From the NCBI RefSeq assembly GCF_001661345.1, contig NW_017962919.1, forward strand, positions 620,001 through 684,000: a stretch of DNA of 64,000 nt, given 5' to 3'. The notes under the pieces were generated by a model. That model was not told the origin of the DNA and did not search any database. It saw only the letters and a list, made by a program, of their open reading frames with translations. Below are positions 25,952 to 36,161 of the stretch, one piece after another (position 1 is the first letter of the stretch; every line of letters begins with the position of its first letter). The translations under genes were made by a program, and so were the position numbers. The stretch comes from Ascoidea rubescens DSM 1968. Taxonomy: Eukaryota > Ascomycota > Saccharomycetes > Ascoideales > Ascoideaceae.

Positions 25952-28267
25952 CTAATTCTGAACTTCTGGAATCGCAACATTTGGATGTTTTCTTTTGTAA
26001 TGCTGCTTGTAGTTATCCTTTCTATTAAATTCTGATCCACAAACTTTACAACAAAAGGGTTTTTTGTTTATATGAACCGAATTTAAATGTCTCGTTAAAT
26101 GTTCTGTTCTAAAAAAGGCTCTGGTACAAACAGGGCACACTCTGGACTTTAGTTTTTGATCCAAGTCCTTTGAATTAATATTGGAATTTATCCTGATATT
26201 CCCTGGAAGAATAATAGGTCGTTCTTGAGAAGTCTCTGCGACATGCGTTAAAGGCAAAGAAACTTGTGTGAATGGCGGATTGTTAAAAGGAACATTAAAT
26301 TGCTGATTGTAAACTGGACTATACATCGGACCAGGTAGGTTCATATACGTAAATGGGGTCTGATTCATCTGCTCTTCATGATTTAGTTGATTCGCCAGAG
26401 AATCCTGATTCGCTTCAGTTCTTGAACCAACTTGCTGCAAAGTTGGTGAAAACTCAGGTATTGTGTTTGGTGGAACAGCAGAGGGTAGATTTGATGATGT
26501 ATCAGGCGATATGTTTGACGAAAGTGCTGAAGAAGTAACTTGTTGGAATCCTGGAGGAAAGTTGCTCTGAAATCCATTTTGTATTCCTGAGGGTAAATTG
26601 GATGATACACTCGAAGGGATACTCTCAAATGATTCTTTTTTGGATGAGATGCTTTTACGTCGTCTGCTCAAACTTGTATGCGTTGGGGTATATGATGGGT
26701 TCACATAGTAAGAGTTATACCTTTGAATTTCTGATGTTTCAGGATTAAAAGGGATTTCGAGTTGCTTTAATGTTGGAAGTTTGCTTTTATTAGAAGAATT
26801 CTCATCATTAGACGTTAATGATTCAAACGCGTGAGAAACAGGATTTATTAAATCTTTCAATGAAATTTTTGTTCGATGATGGTTGTCAAGAATATTGTTG
26901 TTATTTTCATGTTCTATCTCTTCTTTTTCTGAAAGGCTTATTTTATCAGCTTTAAATCCATTGCTAAATTCATGCTGTTCCTTTTCCTTTCCTTTATTGG
27001 TATATTCATACATTTCGACTTCTGCATTTTCTTCATCATTGCTCACTTCAATTATTTCGTTTGCTATTGAGTTTTCTTTTATATTTGTGGAGATTGGGCT
27101 CGTCTGAATTTTTGACAGTTCTACAGATTTTTCTTGAACTTTTTTAGGGACATTTAGCTTATTAAACAATCTTTGTGATCTTCTTGAATGCTTTGAATTT
27201 ATCTCAGAATCACTGGCAGAAGTGTCATTCATAAGGCTATCATTTTTGGCAAATAGATTGTTTGAACTGGATTCTAGCATAGACTGTATGGAAAATCTTC
27301 TTTTTCTTTTGCTAGAATAACTAGATCTTCTCACAAGGGTGGAATCTGAGTTTTCATTATTTTGAGCAGAAGAAGCGCTGATATTATCATTTTGGTTATG
27401 ATAGTCCATATATTCACCTTCTCGTACTGAACTTTTATTCTGAAGAATTGATTGAATCGAGAATTTTTTTGTTTTTGGAGGAAAAAGATTATTCTTGTCT
27501 GAAATTGTTTTTTGATTTTTTTGATTTCTTGAGCTTGTGCTGTGCAAATCTGAAACTTCATAAACAGATTTTGGTGATATATCTTTTATTGGATCAGCTA
27601 ATAGTGAATTTTTCTCAGAATTGTTTTGTGGTATTGAAGCTGTGGTTTTAAAAGGATGGTTATATTGATGTATTGGTTTATCGTTTTTATTATATTTATA
27701 AAAAGTTCCATATTGATAATTATTTCCAATTACTAGAGGGTTAAAATTTGGCTTTTTCCCCTGGTTATCATCTTTTTTATCATTATTGTTGTCATTGCTG
27801 TTGTTGTTGTTATAACTATTATTGGTATTGGTATTGTTGTTGTTATTAGTATTGTTATTGTTGTTACGGTTAATTGAGGTAAAGGTGAAGTTACCTTCAT
27901 AGAATACGCCTTCATCAGCGAATTTATCATTGTCATTATTTTCATCATCAGAACTTGGGACATAATCTAGGGGTATATCAGGTAAATTAGGATAAAAATT
28001 TTCCGATTGATAAACATAGGTTGGGGAATTACCTCTTTCAAGTTCTTTTCTATTAATTTGGTAAATTATGGTATTGATTTTTTTCATGTAATCGATTTGA
28101 GTTGACTTAATTTTTTGGCCCCAACAAAAAATTTCAGTTTTGTTATATAAATTTATTGAGTTTATTCTAGTTTTAAATTCATCAACCATAATTTTTCTTT
28201 CAATTTGTAAATTTTCTTTTAGTTTCACAATGAATTCAAGATCCAAGTCTTCAAGCTTTTGATCCAT
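25952..28267 (-). CDS. C2H2 zinc-finger transcription factor, two C-terminal fingers
   Basis: A protein of 771 residues. Two tandem C2H2 fingers lie at the extreme C-terminus (residues about 707-760): CPVCTRAFFRTEHLTRHLNS then CKVCGSEFNRKDNYKQHYKR, both with C-x2-C-x12-H-x4-H spacing. The RTEHLTRH helix resembles the Msn2/Msn4/Com2/Usv1 type, in which paired C-terminal fingers bind stress-response-type sites, but the second helix (RKDNYKQH) differs and I do not assign a name. The rest is disordered: an Asn run near residues 135-160, Ser/Arg-rich segments KRRRFSIQS and KKFSIQSIL that look like basophilic kinase targets, and a Pro/Ser-rich part. The 6.6 kb gene-free region upstream suggests heavy regulation. 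Confidence 0.75.
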   Translation of the reverse strand: MDQKLEDLDLEFIVKLKENLQIERKIMVDEFKTRINSINLYNKTEIFCWGQKIKSTQIDYMKKINTIIYQINRKELERGNSPTYVYQSENFYPNLPDIPLDYVPSSDDENNDNDKFADEGVFYEGNFTFTSINRNNNNNTNNNNNTNTNNSYNNNNSNDNNNDKKDDNQGKKPNFNPLVIGNNYQYGTFYKYNKNDKPIHQYNHPFKTTASIPQNNSEKNSLLADPIKDISPKSVYEVSDLHSTSSRNQKNQKTISDKNNLFPPKTKKFSIQSILQNKSSVREGEYMDYHNQNDNISASSAQNNENSDSTLVRRSSYSSKRKRRFSIQSMLESSSNNLFAKNDSLMNDTSASDSEINSKHSRRSQRLFNKLNVPKKVQEKSVELSKIQTSPISTNIKENSIANEIIEVSNDEENAEVEMYEYTNKGKEKEQHEFSNGFKADKISLSEKEEIEHENNNNILDNHHRTKISLKDLINPVSHAFESLTSNDENSSNKSKLPTLKQLEIPFNPETSEIQRYNSYYVNPSYTPTHTSLSRRRKSISSKKESFESIPSSVSSNLPSGIQNGFQSNFPPGFQQVTSSALSSNISPDTSSNLPSAVPPNTIPEFSPTLQQVGSRTEANQDSLANQLNHEEQMNQTPFTYMNLPGPMYSPVYNQQFNVPFNNPPFTQVSLPLTHVAETSQERPIILPGNIRINSNINSKDLDQKLKSRVCPVCTRAFFRTEHLTRHLNSVHINKKPFCCKVCGSEFNRKDNYKQHYKRKHPNVAIPEVQN

Positions 28268-30769
28268 TTATAGGTTATATTTGTTATAAATTTATTTGTT
28301 TTTATTGGTAAGATTGATCTGGATAATAATAATGAGGATAATATAAATAATTTCAATAATTTCAATAATCTTAATAACCTTGATAATCTTGATAGTATTA
28401 TGATACTAGGATGATTTGATATTGTGGTAATATATATTCATAAAAAGGGTATATTATATTAATTTTTAATGAGATTTTTTCTGATATTTTAGAAATAATT
28501 GAGTTAATGATCGGTGACCACAGAGAAAGAGAAAAAGAAAAGACAGAGAAAGAGAAAGAGAGAGAGAGAAAGCAAAAAAAAAACACAAAAAATAAATATG
28601 AATTATGAATTAAATTATTATTACCCTTGGAAAGATGCTGTTTAAAACTTGATGAAATTTGGAGTTTGAAAGGATTTGGAGTAAATGTTGAATTTAGTTG
28701 GATAGAAATGATAATGACGATACTAATAAGTCAGGGAATTAAGAAAACGATGAATTTAACAGAGGAATTGATGTTGAGGTTGATACTAAAAGTAAATTAA
28801 TAATAATTATATTATTAAAAGTGAGAGTTGCGATCAATAGTTGAAATGCTTCAGGTTAGTGTTAAATTAAGAATAGATCGTTGAAGGAAAATGTTTTGGA
28901 ATTTTTGTTACGACCAGAAAAAAATGAAAAATAGAATGAAATGAAATGAAGTAAAATAAAAAAGGATAAGTTGATAATTAGTAATTCAGAAAAAATCAAA
29001 GGATAAAACAAGAAAAGCCCAAAAACACCAAAAGAAAAGGAAGAAAAAAAACTGAAATACAATTGAAATGGTGTTTTTTTTCTAGTTTGTTTTTTTTGTT
29101 CTGACTTTTTGTTCTGGTTCTTGAAATAAAATTTGATTTCTTTTTTTGAATTCAGATTTAGTTTTAATTTTAAATCTAAGTTTGAATTACTATTAATTAT
29201 AATTAAGTATGATTAATTATAATTTTTGTACAAAGATCAATATGTGAAAAGTTATTTTTTCTTCTGCTATTTTCAGTTTAAGAACTTTATGAGTGAGTAA
29301 AGAAGAGAAAAGAAATAAAAGAACAAAAACTTGACTCTTTTTATGTCTTATAATGAAAGTTAGGAAAAGTGAGAGAGGTGAGAAAAATGAGAAAAATGAG
29401 AAGTGAGAAGTTTAGAAAGTTGAGAAAGTTGGGAAGAGAGAGAAAATTGGGAACAGAGAGATATAATTGGATGGAAAACAAAGATTGATATATTATTTGT
29501 GTTTAATGTTTTTGAAACAGGTTTGAAGACAAAGATTACCAGTAATTAGCAAATAAACACTAAATGGTAATGGAAGATAATGGAGATCTGAAGATGAAAG
29601 AGAAATGGAATTGAAGAACAAGTTAGACTCAGAGTTTGTGTATGAGCAGCCAACAGGAGAGGAAGATTGTGTTGATAATTAGCTGGATTGGAATAACAGA
29701 GAATTGGATAAAGGGTAAAGTGACTGGATCAATAAGGTGAAGACCCATAAACAAAGCAAGGGATATCGTCTGTGATTTGTAAACAGAAAATGGGTTTCGG
29801 AGATTGGATTAAAAGATCAGATTTATTGCTATTATAAGAGAGTTGTCTGAATTATTAGAATATTACGGGAAGAATTCCCTTTGAAATAGATGATAATATT
29901 AATAAAATTCACTTGAGAATGGGAATGAGACTGATTATTATTAATATTATTATTAATATTATTACTGTGATTTAAAAGAAAATTTTTTAATGCAACTGTT
30001 ATAGGGTACTCGTTTCTATTATTGTTTTTATTTTGCTTTTGATTTGTAGAATTGTTTGTTTTGTTTCTGTATTTTTGATCCTTTGGATATTAAACTTGGA
30101 TTTTGCTCTGAGCAGCTTGGAGTCAGTTGGAATTGTTTAAATAAGAACTCAGAATTGTAGGACAGTAGGTTTGTGGAAATATAAGTTGATAAAAATTTCA
30201 GAAATGAGGACTTTTTTCAGGAATAAATTAACGTTCCAGCACAGGCAGTGTAGTGATAATTTTCAAATTGTAATTGAGAGAAAGATTTTTTGCTAATGTG
30301 GTTTTTGTTAATATTTTGATGAATAATTTTATTCCTGTTTTGTTTTAATTTAATGTATTCTATTTTCTGAGATTTGATTTTGTCGTTTTTTTGTAAATAA
30401 TTTTTGGAGAAATTTTTCAAATAAAATTGGCCTGAGAAAAATCTCTCAAAAGAAAAAACAACGAAGTTGAAATTATAAAGAGAAAAAGTGGAAATTTTAA
30501 GAAATGAAGGGAAATGAAGGGAAGAGTTTAGGACAATCGTGAATGATAAATATGAAAGAAAATGATTTGATCAGAAAAGAGAGAACAAATAGCAAAGAGA
30601 CTAGATATTAGATTCAAATTCAAATCCAAATTCTAATGCTAATTCAAATTCTAATGCTGATTCGAGTCCTAATTCCAATGGAGAAAAAAACGATTGAAAA
30701 CTGGTCAAATTCAAGAGCCTTTAAGAAAACGAAACAATAAAAACAAAGAAGCATGGAAATACATAACAG

Positions 30770-32570
30770 ATGCTGGAATCAGGACACAGCATAAGCAGTT
30801 CAAGCAGCTCAAACAGCACAAGAATGTCTCTTTCTCTGTTTCTGCCTTATCCAGCTCTTCTTCCGCTGCTTCTGCTGTCGCTGTTGCTTCTGGCTCCTCT
30901 GCTTTTTCTGCTTTTTCTGCTTCCTCTGCTTCCTCTGCTTCCTCTTCTGCTGCTGCAGAAGAGTCAGATCCAGCTGCGGGAGGTGTCCCAGTCTGGCACT
31001 GCTTTCGTCCTACTGCCATTCCCCAGCTGCTGCTCAGTTGTTCCACTTTAGCTTTTCTCTGTCTGCCTTTGCTCTGCGTGCTTTCCACACTGCTCTGAGT
31101 TGCTTTGTCGTCTTTTCCACCATCTCGCAGCACTTTCAGCAGCAAGAGTCCAGATTCTGGTTTCGGGCTCACCCTCCCAAAACGGAGCTTTCAGAGCACA
31201 AATATCAACAGACACATACATCATGCACACACACGCACAGCAGTACAGGCTTAGTTATGCTGGCACACCCGCAGTAGCGGAACAAACGCCGGTTGAGGTG
31301 TAGAATTTGTAGCCTGTGGCCTAGAGCACGCTTTATTTCCCCGTGTGTTTGCAACATGTTGTTCTCCTCTAGGATAGCGGAAACTGAAAACACACGCTTA
31401 GGAATTACGTTATTCCTCTCTGCAAACGGGAAATACGCAGCATCCATCGTCATGAACGAGATTGCTGAGAAACGATCAAATGTGTGTTTGTTGTTATCTG
31501 ATTCACTTGATTTCTTTATTTATTCATTTTGCTTGGATTTGGATGGCGGTGTATGGAGATATACATGAGTTTGCTTCGCCCTCTGTTATCAACTCCATTT
31601 AACTGTCTCCAATCAGCTGTTTCGTTCTGTGCTCAAGTTATACCCTGTCTGCGTCAAATGCCTAATCTGTCTGTGTACTCACATCTGATCCTGCTTTTCA
31701 ACAGGTTTTTCCCGTACCCAACTTTTTCCTGGTTAATAGACCAAATGTATCCTTTAGCACCTATCGATATATTGTTACAGCACCGTGCTATTACTGATGC
31801 TGTTTCTGCTGATACTGCTCTAGAACATCAGCACTTCTTGTTTCGCTTTTGGCTTTTTATCACTTGTGGACCGGAAGAGGCCCTACTCGTAAGGCCTGCA
31901 CAAGTTATGTATCTGATTGGCATCCAAGCGTGTACTTCCAACTTGACAAAAAACAAGTTACATGCACACGCGCCGCCAGGCCCGAAAACGTACTTTTAAG
32001 ACAGATCTTTTTTGTGAACCATTTAGGGTTTTTGTCGTTACAATTGTTTTTTTTGCACCGGCACCACTATTGTATTATTTATTTTGCCACTGCTTGTGTT
32101 GGGCCGTATTCAATAGTATGGAAATGTACTGAAATGTGTTCAGTTGTACTTGCAAGTATTCATTGGTGCTCAATCAACAGTACAACAAAAAAGATCCTTT
32201 CCGCTTGTGGTTTGCAACTGGTACTAAACATCCCTAATTAGCTTTCACGTTATCTCATTTTTGTCTCGGTTATTATTCAGCTTACACTCCTATGCAGCAG
32301 TACACACTTTAAGCTCTTGCAGCTGCACTACAAAAACTCTGCAAGAAGTTTAGCTTGCACAGAAAATATGGATTTTCCTAATTAGGCCGGTGCGGTTGCC
32401 GCTACCGTCCTTTGCCAAATCAAGAAACACCTATTTCAACAGCCACTGAGCTTCCAATGTGGAAATGCTCGTGCTGATCCATATAGGAGAGGTCATCTTG
32501 CTGCCACTGTCTTCGCGCATGAACTGCCTGCAGGCCGCTGCGGCTGCGGCTGTGGTAATTAGCTAATTAT
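30770..32570. promoter_or_regulatory. GC-richer island 4 in the gene desert
   Basis: 1.8 kb of complex, balanced-composition DNA unlike its AT-rich flanks. It begins with GCT/CTT-rich repeats (30830-30970) and carries CCCGTGTGTTTGC at 31340-31352. It has a GC-rich hairpin CGGTGCGG-TTG-CCGCTACCG (32388-32407, one bulge). CTAATTAG occurs at 32234-32241 and 32378-32385, and a 14-bp palindrome TAATTAGCTAATTA at 32556-32569. No protein family was recognised in any frame. Regulatory function is inferred. Confidence 0.4.
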
Positions 32571-33742
32571 GCATTTATCTCTACTTTGGTTTTTTCAGTT
32601 TCACCTCCATTTGCGCTTCTTCAAAGAGCAGCCTCAGTATCAACCAACGAGAATTACGCTCCCACCATATCCACAATGATCAGTTCATTATTGTAATCAA
32701 AAGCCAATTTTTTTGCTCGTTATTTCTACAAAGATGACTTTGCAAAATAATAAGTATCATCTTTTTTCCATCTGTGCCGCACCATCAATTCCTTGTGCTG
32801 TCCTATCCTACCATATCCTATGCTATCCTACTTTTTCTCCTCTTATTTTCTCCTAAATTTATCCTTTCTTGATCCTATTGTTAGTTTTGTTCAAATTCAA
32901 TTTTAGGTCAATCAGCCTAACACTTGAAATTAATTTTATTATTCACTCTTTGGGCCCCCATTTTTTTTCCTTTTTGCAGTCCTATTCCGTTTATCAACTG
33001 CTTTATCAACTTGCTTCTTGTTACAAATATCTTCTTCATTTTGCAAATTCTTTTTTATCATTTCCTATTGATAAAACTAAAAATATCTAAAAAATATTTT
33101 CTAACAAAAAAAAAGAAAAATAAATTGTAGGATCCAAAAAATAAAGCTAATAATAACTTTTATAACAATAATTTTAGTGCATCTTTTGTTTCATTTCTTA
33201 ATATTTCAAGATTTTGAAATGTTTCACATATGTTTTTAGCTAATTCTCACAAAAACAATTTAAAAAAATAAAAAAAATAAAAAAAATAAAAAAAAATGAG
33301 GAAAAAGAGTCAACTCTTTTATTTGCTCTCTTTCATTCTCATTTTCATCTTCAATTCCCACTAAATGTTTGCTTCTCTTCAATCTCCAATGCCCCAGCTA
33401 CCTCCCAACTTGCTGAGTTTATTTTTATTTGATACATTTATTATTATCATATTTCCTTGAAAATAAGTTCAAAGGGATGATGGTTGTTCATTCTCGTTGT
33501 TTGCCTCACTCCATTTAAACTCATTCAAACCTATTCTGATATTCCAAATATTTCTCACCTCACACTTTACACAATCCTTACAAAAATCCTTTATTCTCAT
33601 ATTACAAATATTCTCTACTCTACAATACTCAGTATTCTATTATTCTATTGTTTAAACTTCCCAACAATACAATTTTATATATGAAACTGCTTATTGTCCC
33701 GTTAGAAAAGCCCATGTAATTGGGATGGAACAGCTAAGATAA

Positions 33743-33792
33743 GTATCTGCACATGTATGCGTCTTAAAGCATACGCACAAAACCGCAGATAC
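33743..33792. ncRNA. Candidate double-stem hairpin element
   Basis: Outer arms GTATCTGC (33743-33750) and GCAGATAC (33785-33792) are perfect 8-bp complements. Inside them GTATGC (33755-33760) and GCATAC (33769-33774) form a second stem. The surrounding 33690-33850 is GC-richer than its flanks. It could be part of a small structured RNA. No family recognised. Confidence 0.25.
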
Positions 33793-34908
33793 GCTGTTTG
33801 GTTTTTTGGTTTTGAAAGGTATTGTCCTGGCCAATAAAAGCTCTTGCAGAACTTCCACAAATAAAACAACTAATAATTAATTAATCAAAAAAAAATTAAT
33901 ATTTTCAATCATCCTATCATGACTGCCATTATTCTTATTACCATTCTTATGACTAATGCCGGAAATTTATGAAAAATTCCAACTAAAATTACCTATTTCT
34001 CATAATCATACTCTTATCCACTTGATTATTCTTGTAGTTATGAAATCATGTCTGTAATCTAAATATACAGACTGTTTTCATAAAGGTATTTGAAATTTAT
34101 TTTTATCTTTTTCTTTTTAACCTTACTGATTTAATACGATAAATCTGTTTTATACTTATATTTTTACTTTAAATACGTTTTCCCAACTAAAACTCCAAAA
34201 ACAAGAAATAAACAGAAAAATCAGGTTTCCATTTTTTCATCTTTTCAGGTTTTCAATTTTATTTCATTTTATTTTATTGTTATTATTTCTAATTCTTTTA
34301 TAAATCAAAAGAAAAAGAAAAAAAAATTCACTTAATTATGTAATTCATTCATGTAGGGTTTTTTTTCTTTCACAACTTGAATATTCGTTTAATTGTTTTT
34401 TACTTGGTTTTGGGGGATTTTAATTCTAAACTATAAGTTAAAATAGCAATTGTTTATTATTTATTCTAAAAAGAAAAACACTAGTTGAGGTTGCTCACAA
34501 CATCCATATCAAAAACAAAATGAAACCAAAAAAAAAAAAATAAAGCAAGACAGTAGATATTTCCAATACCTTGATGTAATGAGCAATAAATTACCAAAAT
34601 TTCAGTAATTCTAAAGTTTTATATTATAATAATATTGAAGAAAACAAGCAATTTAATCACAGAATTAAATTAGCTGTTAATTTATATAGTGAGCAAGGAA
34701 ACTCAATAGCAAGTAGTATCTGAAAAAAACTTATAAACCAAGTACTTGAATTTGCATTTTTTCAGTGAGCATTTGAAAAATAGTATTGAAAAAAAAGAAA
34801 AAAGAAATTTCAAATAATACTAATGAAGTAGAAGTGTGTATTAGGAGGATAGGTACATGATCACAACAAATATGCTTTTTTTTTGTATTTTTATTTGGTA
34901 GTTTGCAA

Positions 34909-35713
34909 TTAATTATTGAGAAACTGATTTATATTTGGCAAGTCAATAAATTCATCGGGAATATTAAATTCCTTTTTCAATGCTGATGTTTCTAAATTTT
35001 TATTATTGACCCAATATGAGATTAGTAAATCAATATTATCAGTGATTAAATCGATATTGTAACCGATTTTTGTCAATTGATTAATTTTTTCATCTAAATT
35101 TCTTGGATCGTTTTCTGTGTAATCATTTAAAATTTGAAGTTTTTTCTCAAGGTCATTGCTAAATTCTTTGACCTTAGCAAGTAAATAATTTCTGTTTATA
35201 TCATTGTTTCCATTATCATTATTAATTTTAAGTTGTTCTTTAACCATTAGCAACTGATTCGCTGTTAACTCGTTAACTCTTGATAATTTTTCTTTTTTGA
35301 TTTTTTCAGCTAAAACTTGATTATTTTCAATAAGAGTTGTTTTTCTCTTAATTAAATTTGAATAGTTGCTATTGATCGACTTTGTTAAATCAAATTCAAA
35401 ACACCAATAAAAATTGGTTATTCCACATTTTTCAAACTTGATTAAACTGTCATCAATTAAATGCTGAAGAATTTCTTTCATTTGCATTGAATTAACACCA
35501 ATATACTTGGAACCAAGACTCTCGACCTCCTTGATTGTGTAGAAATTGTGCTCTTTCTTAAAGAACTCAAGCAACTTGAGTTTTTTCTCTTCAAGAGACA
35601 AACCTTTCTTCTTTGGTGGCTTTAGCAGACAATTTATGTTAATATATCTGCTGTTTTCAGAGAATTTGTCCTGAAATAAAGCAATCTGAATACAAGCAAG
35701 GTGAAGATACCAT
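34909..35713 (-). CDS. MND1: Mnd1 meiotic recombination protein, intron after the ATG
   Basis: Spliced model: exon 1 is the ATG alone (35713-35711), exon 2 is 35619-34909, giving 237 residues. The spliced start MPPKKKGLSLEEKK aligns with the usual Mnd1 start (human MSKKKGLSAEEK). Then come the winged-helix region with KYIGVNSMQMKEILQHLIDD and FEKCGITNFYWCF, a coiled coil (about residues 85-175) and the C-terminal NIDLLISYWVNNK and FNIPDEFIDLP segments typical of the family. Length fits (yeast 219, human 205). Mnd1 with Hop2 stimulates Dmc1/Rad51 strand exchange in meiosis. The open frame itself continues upstream to 35892, but those 91 residues are GC-rich, unlike any Mnd1, and probably not translated. 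Budding-yeast MND1 also has an intron near its start. Confidence 0.85.
35620..35710 (-). other. MND1 intron (91 nt)
   Basis: Donor GTATCT directly after ATG, branch-like TATTAAC (35644-35638), acceptor CTAAAG ending at 35620. The donor and the AAG acceptor are not the commonest forms, but the joined reading frame gives the family's N-terminus exactly. Confidence 0.65.
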
Positions 35714-36161
35714 AGTTGCAAAAATAAAATAAGGTTGCTTCCTCTGCTTCTCGTTTTGCTGCTGCTATTACTTCCTGTGCTGGAGCTAAACGCCGACACT
35801 CCGTCCGGCCTGTGCTGGGTGTTGTCCTCGGCGGATTGCACCGGAAAACGCGCGGAAACTCTCGGAAACGGATACAGATGAGGACTGCGCACCGCACACG
35901 GATTATTATTTGGGATTTATTATCCGCACATGTATTCAGACACCGGATACTTACTCCGGAGAGATCCGCTGAAAAGTTGCGCTGCCTAGCCGCGGATTCC
36001 AGCCTCTATTAAAGTCTGCGTCGGATCGGGACCACTTTTTATCTTTCTCAGCTATTATATCTGTATCTGTTTTTTGGGCTTTGGACTTTTTTGTTTTGCT
36101 GCTTTAACAATTGACCACTTTATTATCCACCAATTTTTTTATTTGTCCACTCAACAGAAAA
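35714..36161. promoter_or_regulatory. MND1/GTS1 divergent promoter with GC-rich island 5
   Basis: About 450 bp, GC-rich from 35740 to 36030. TCGGCGGAT at 35828-35836 shares the TCGGCGG core of the URS1 element bound by Ume6, the classical switch of early meiotic genes, about 115 bp upstream of the MND1 ATG. A weaker TAGCCGCGG lies at 35987-35995. CGCGC and CGGAAAC words recur. Motifs are seen; function for meiotic control of MND1 is inferred. Confidence 0.45.

Larger units (their letters stand above)
28268..34908. other. 6.6-kb gene desert upstream of the C2H2 gene
   Basis: This is the largest gap in the window; it lies downstream of MND1 and upstream of the C2H2 gene. 28268-30600 is A/G-rich DNA with short purine repeats. 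At about 30610-30695 there is a short Asn/Ser coding-like repeat with a stop just before and soon after. 30770-32570 is GC-richer island 4. 32600-34908 is AT-rich with a hairpin element at 33743-33792. Open frames up to 156 codons (31529-31999) match nothing I know. It could be a long regulatory region, a site of long non-coding RNA, or other chromosome structure. Confidence 0.5.

Noticed and set aside
31529-31999. 156-codon open frame in island 4
   Set aside because: No recognised domain, no clear coding bias and overlapping alternative frames; best explained by the higher GC of the island.
35714-35892. Longer MND1 N-terminus from an ATG at 35892
   Set aside because: The added residues are GC-island sequence with no resemblance to Mnd1, while the intron model restores the family start exactly.
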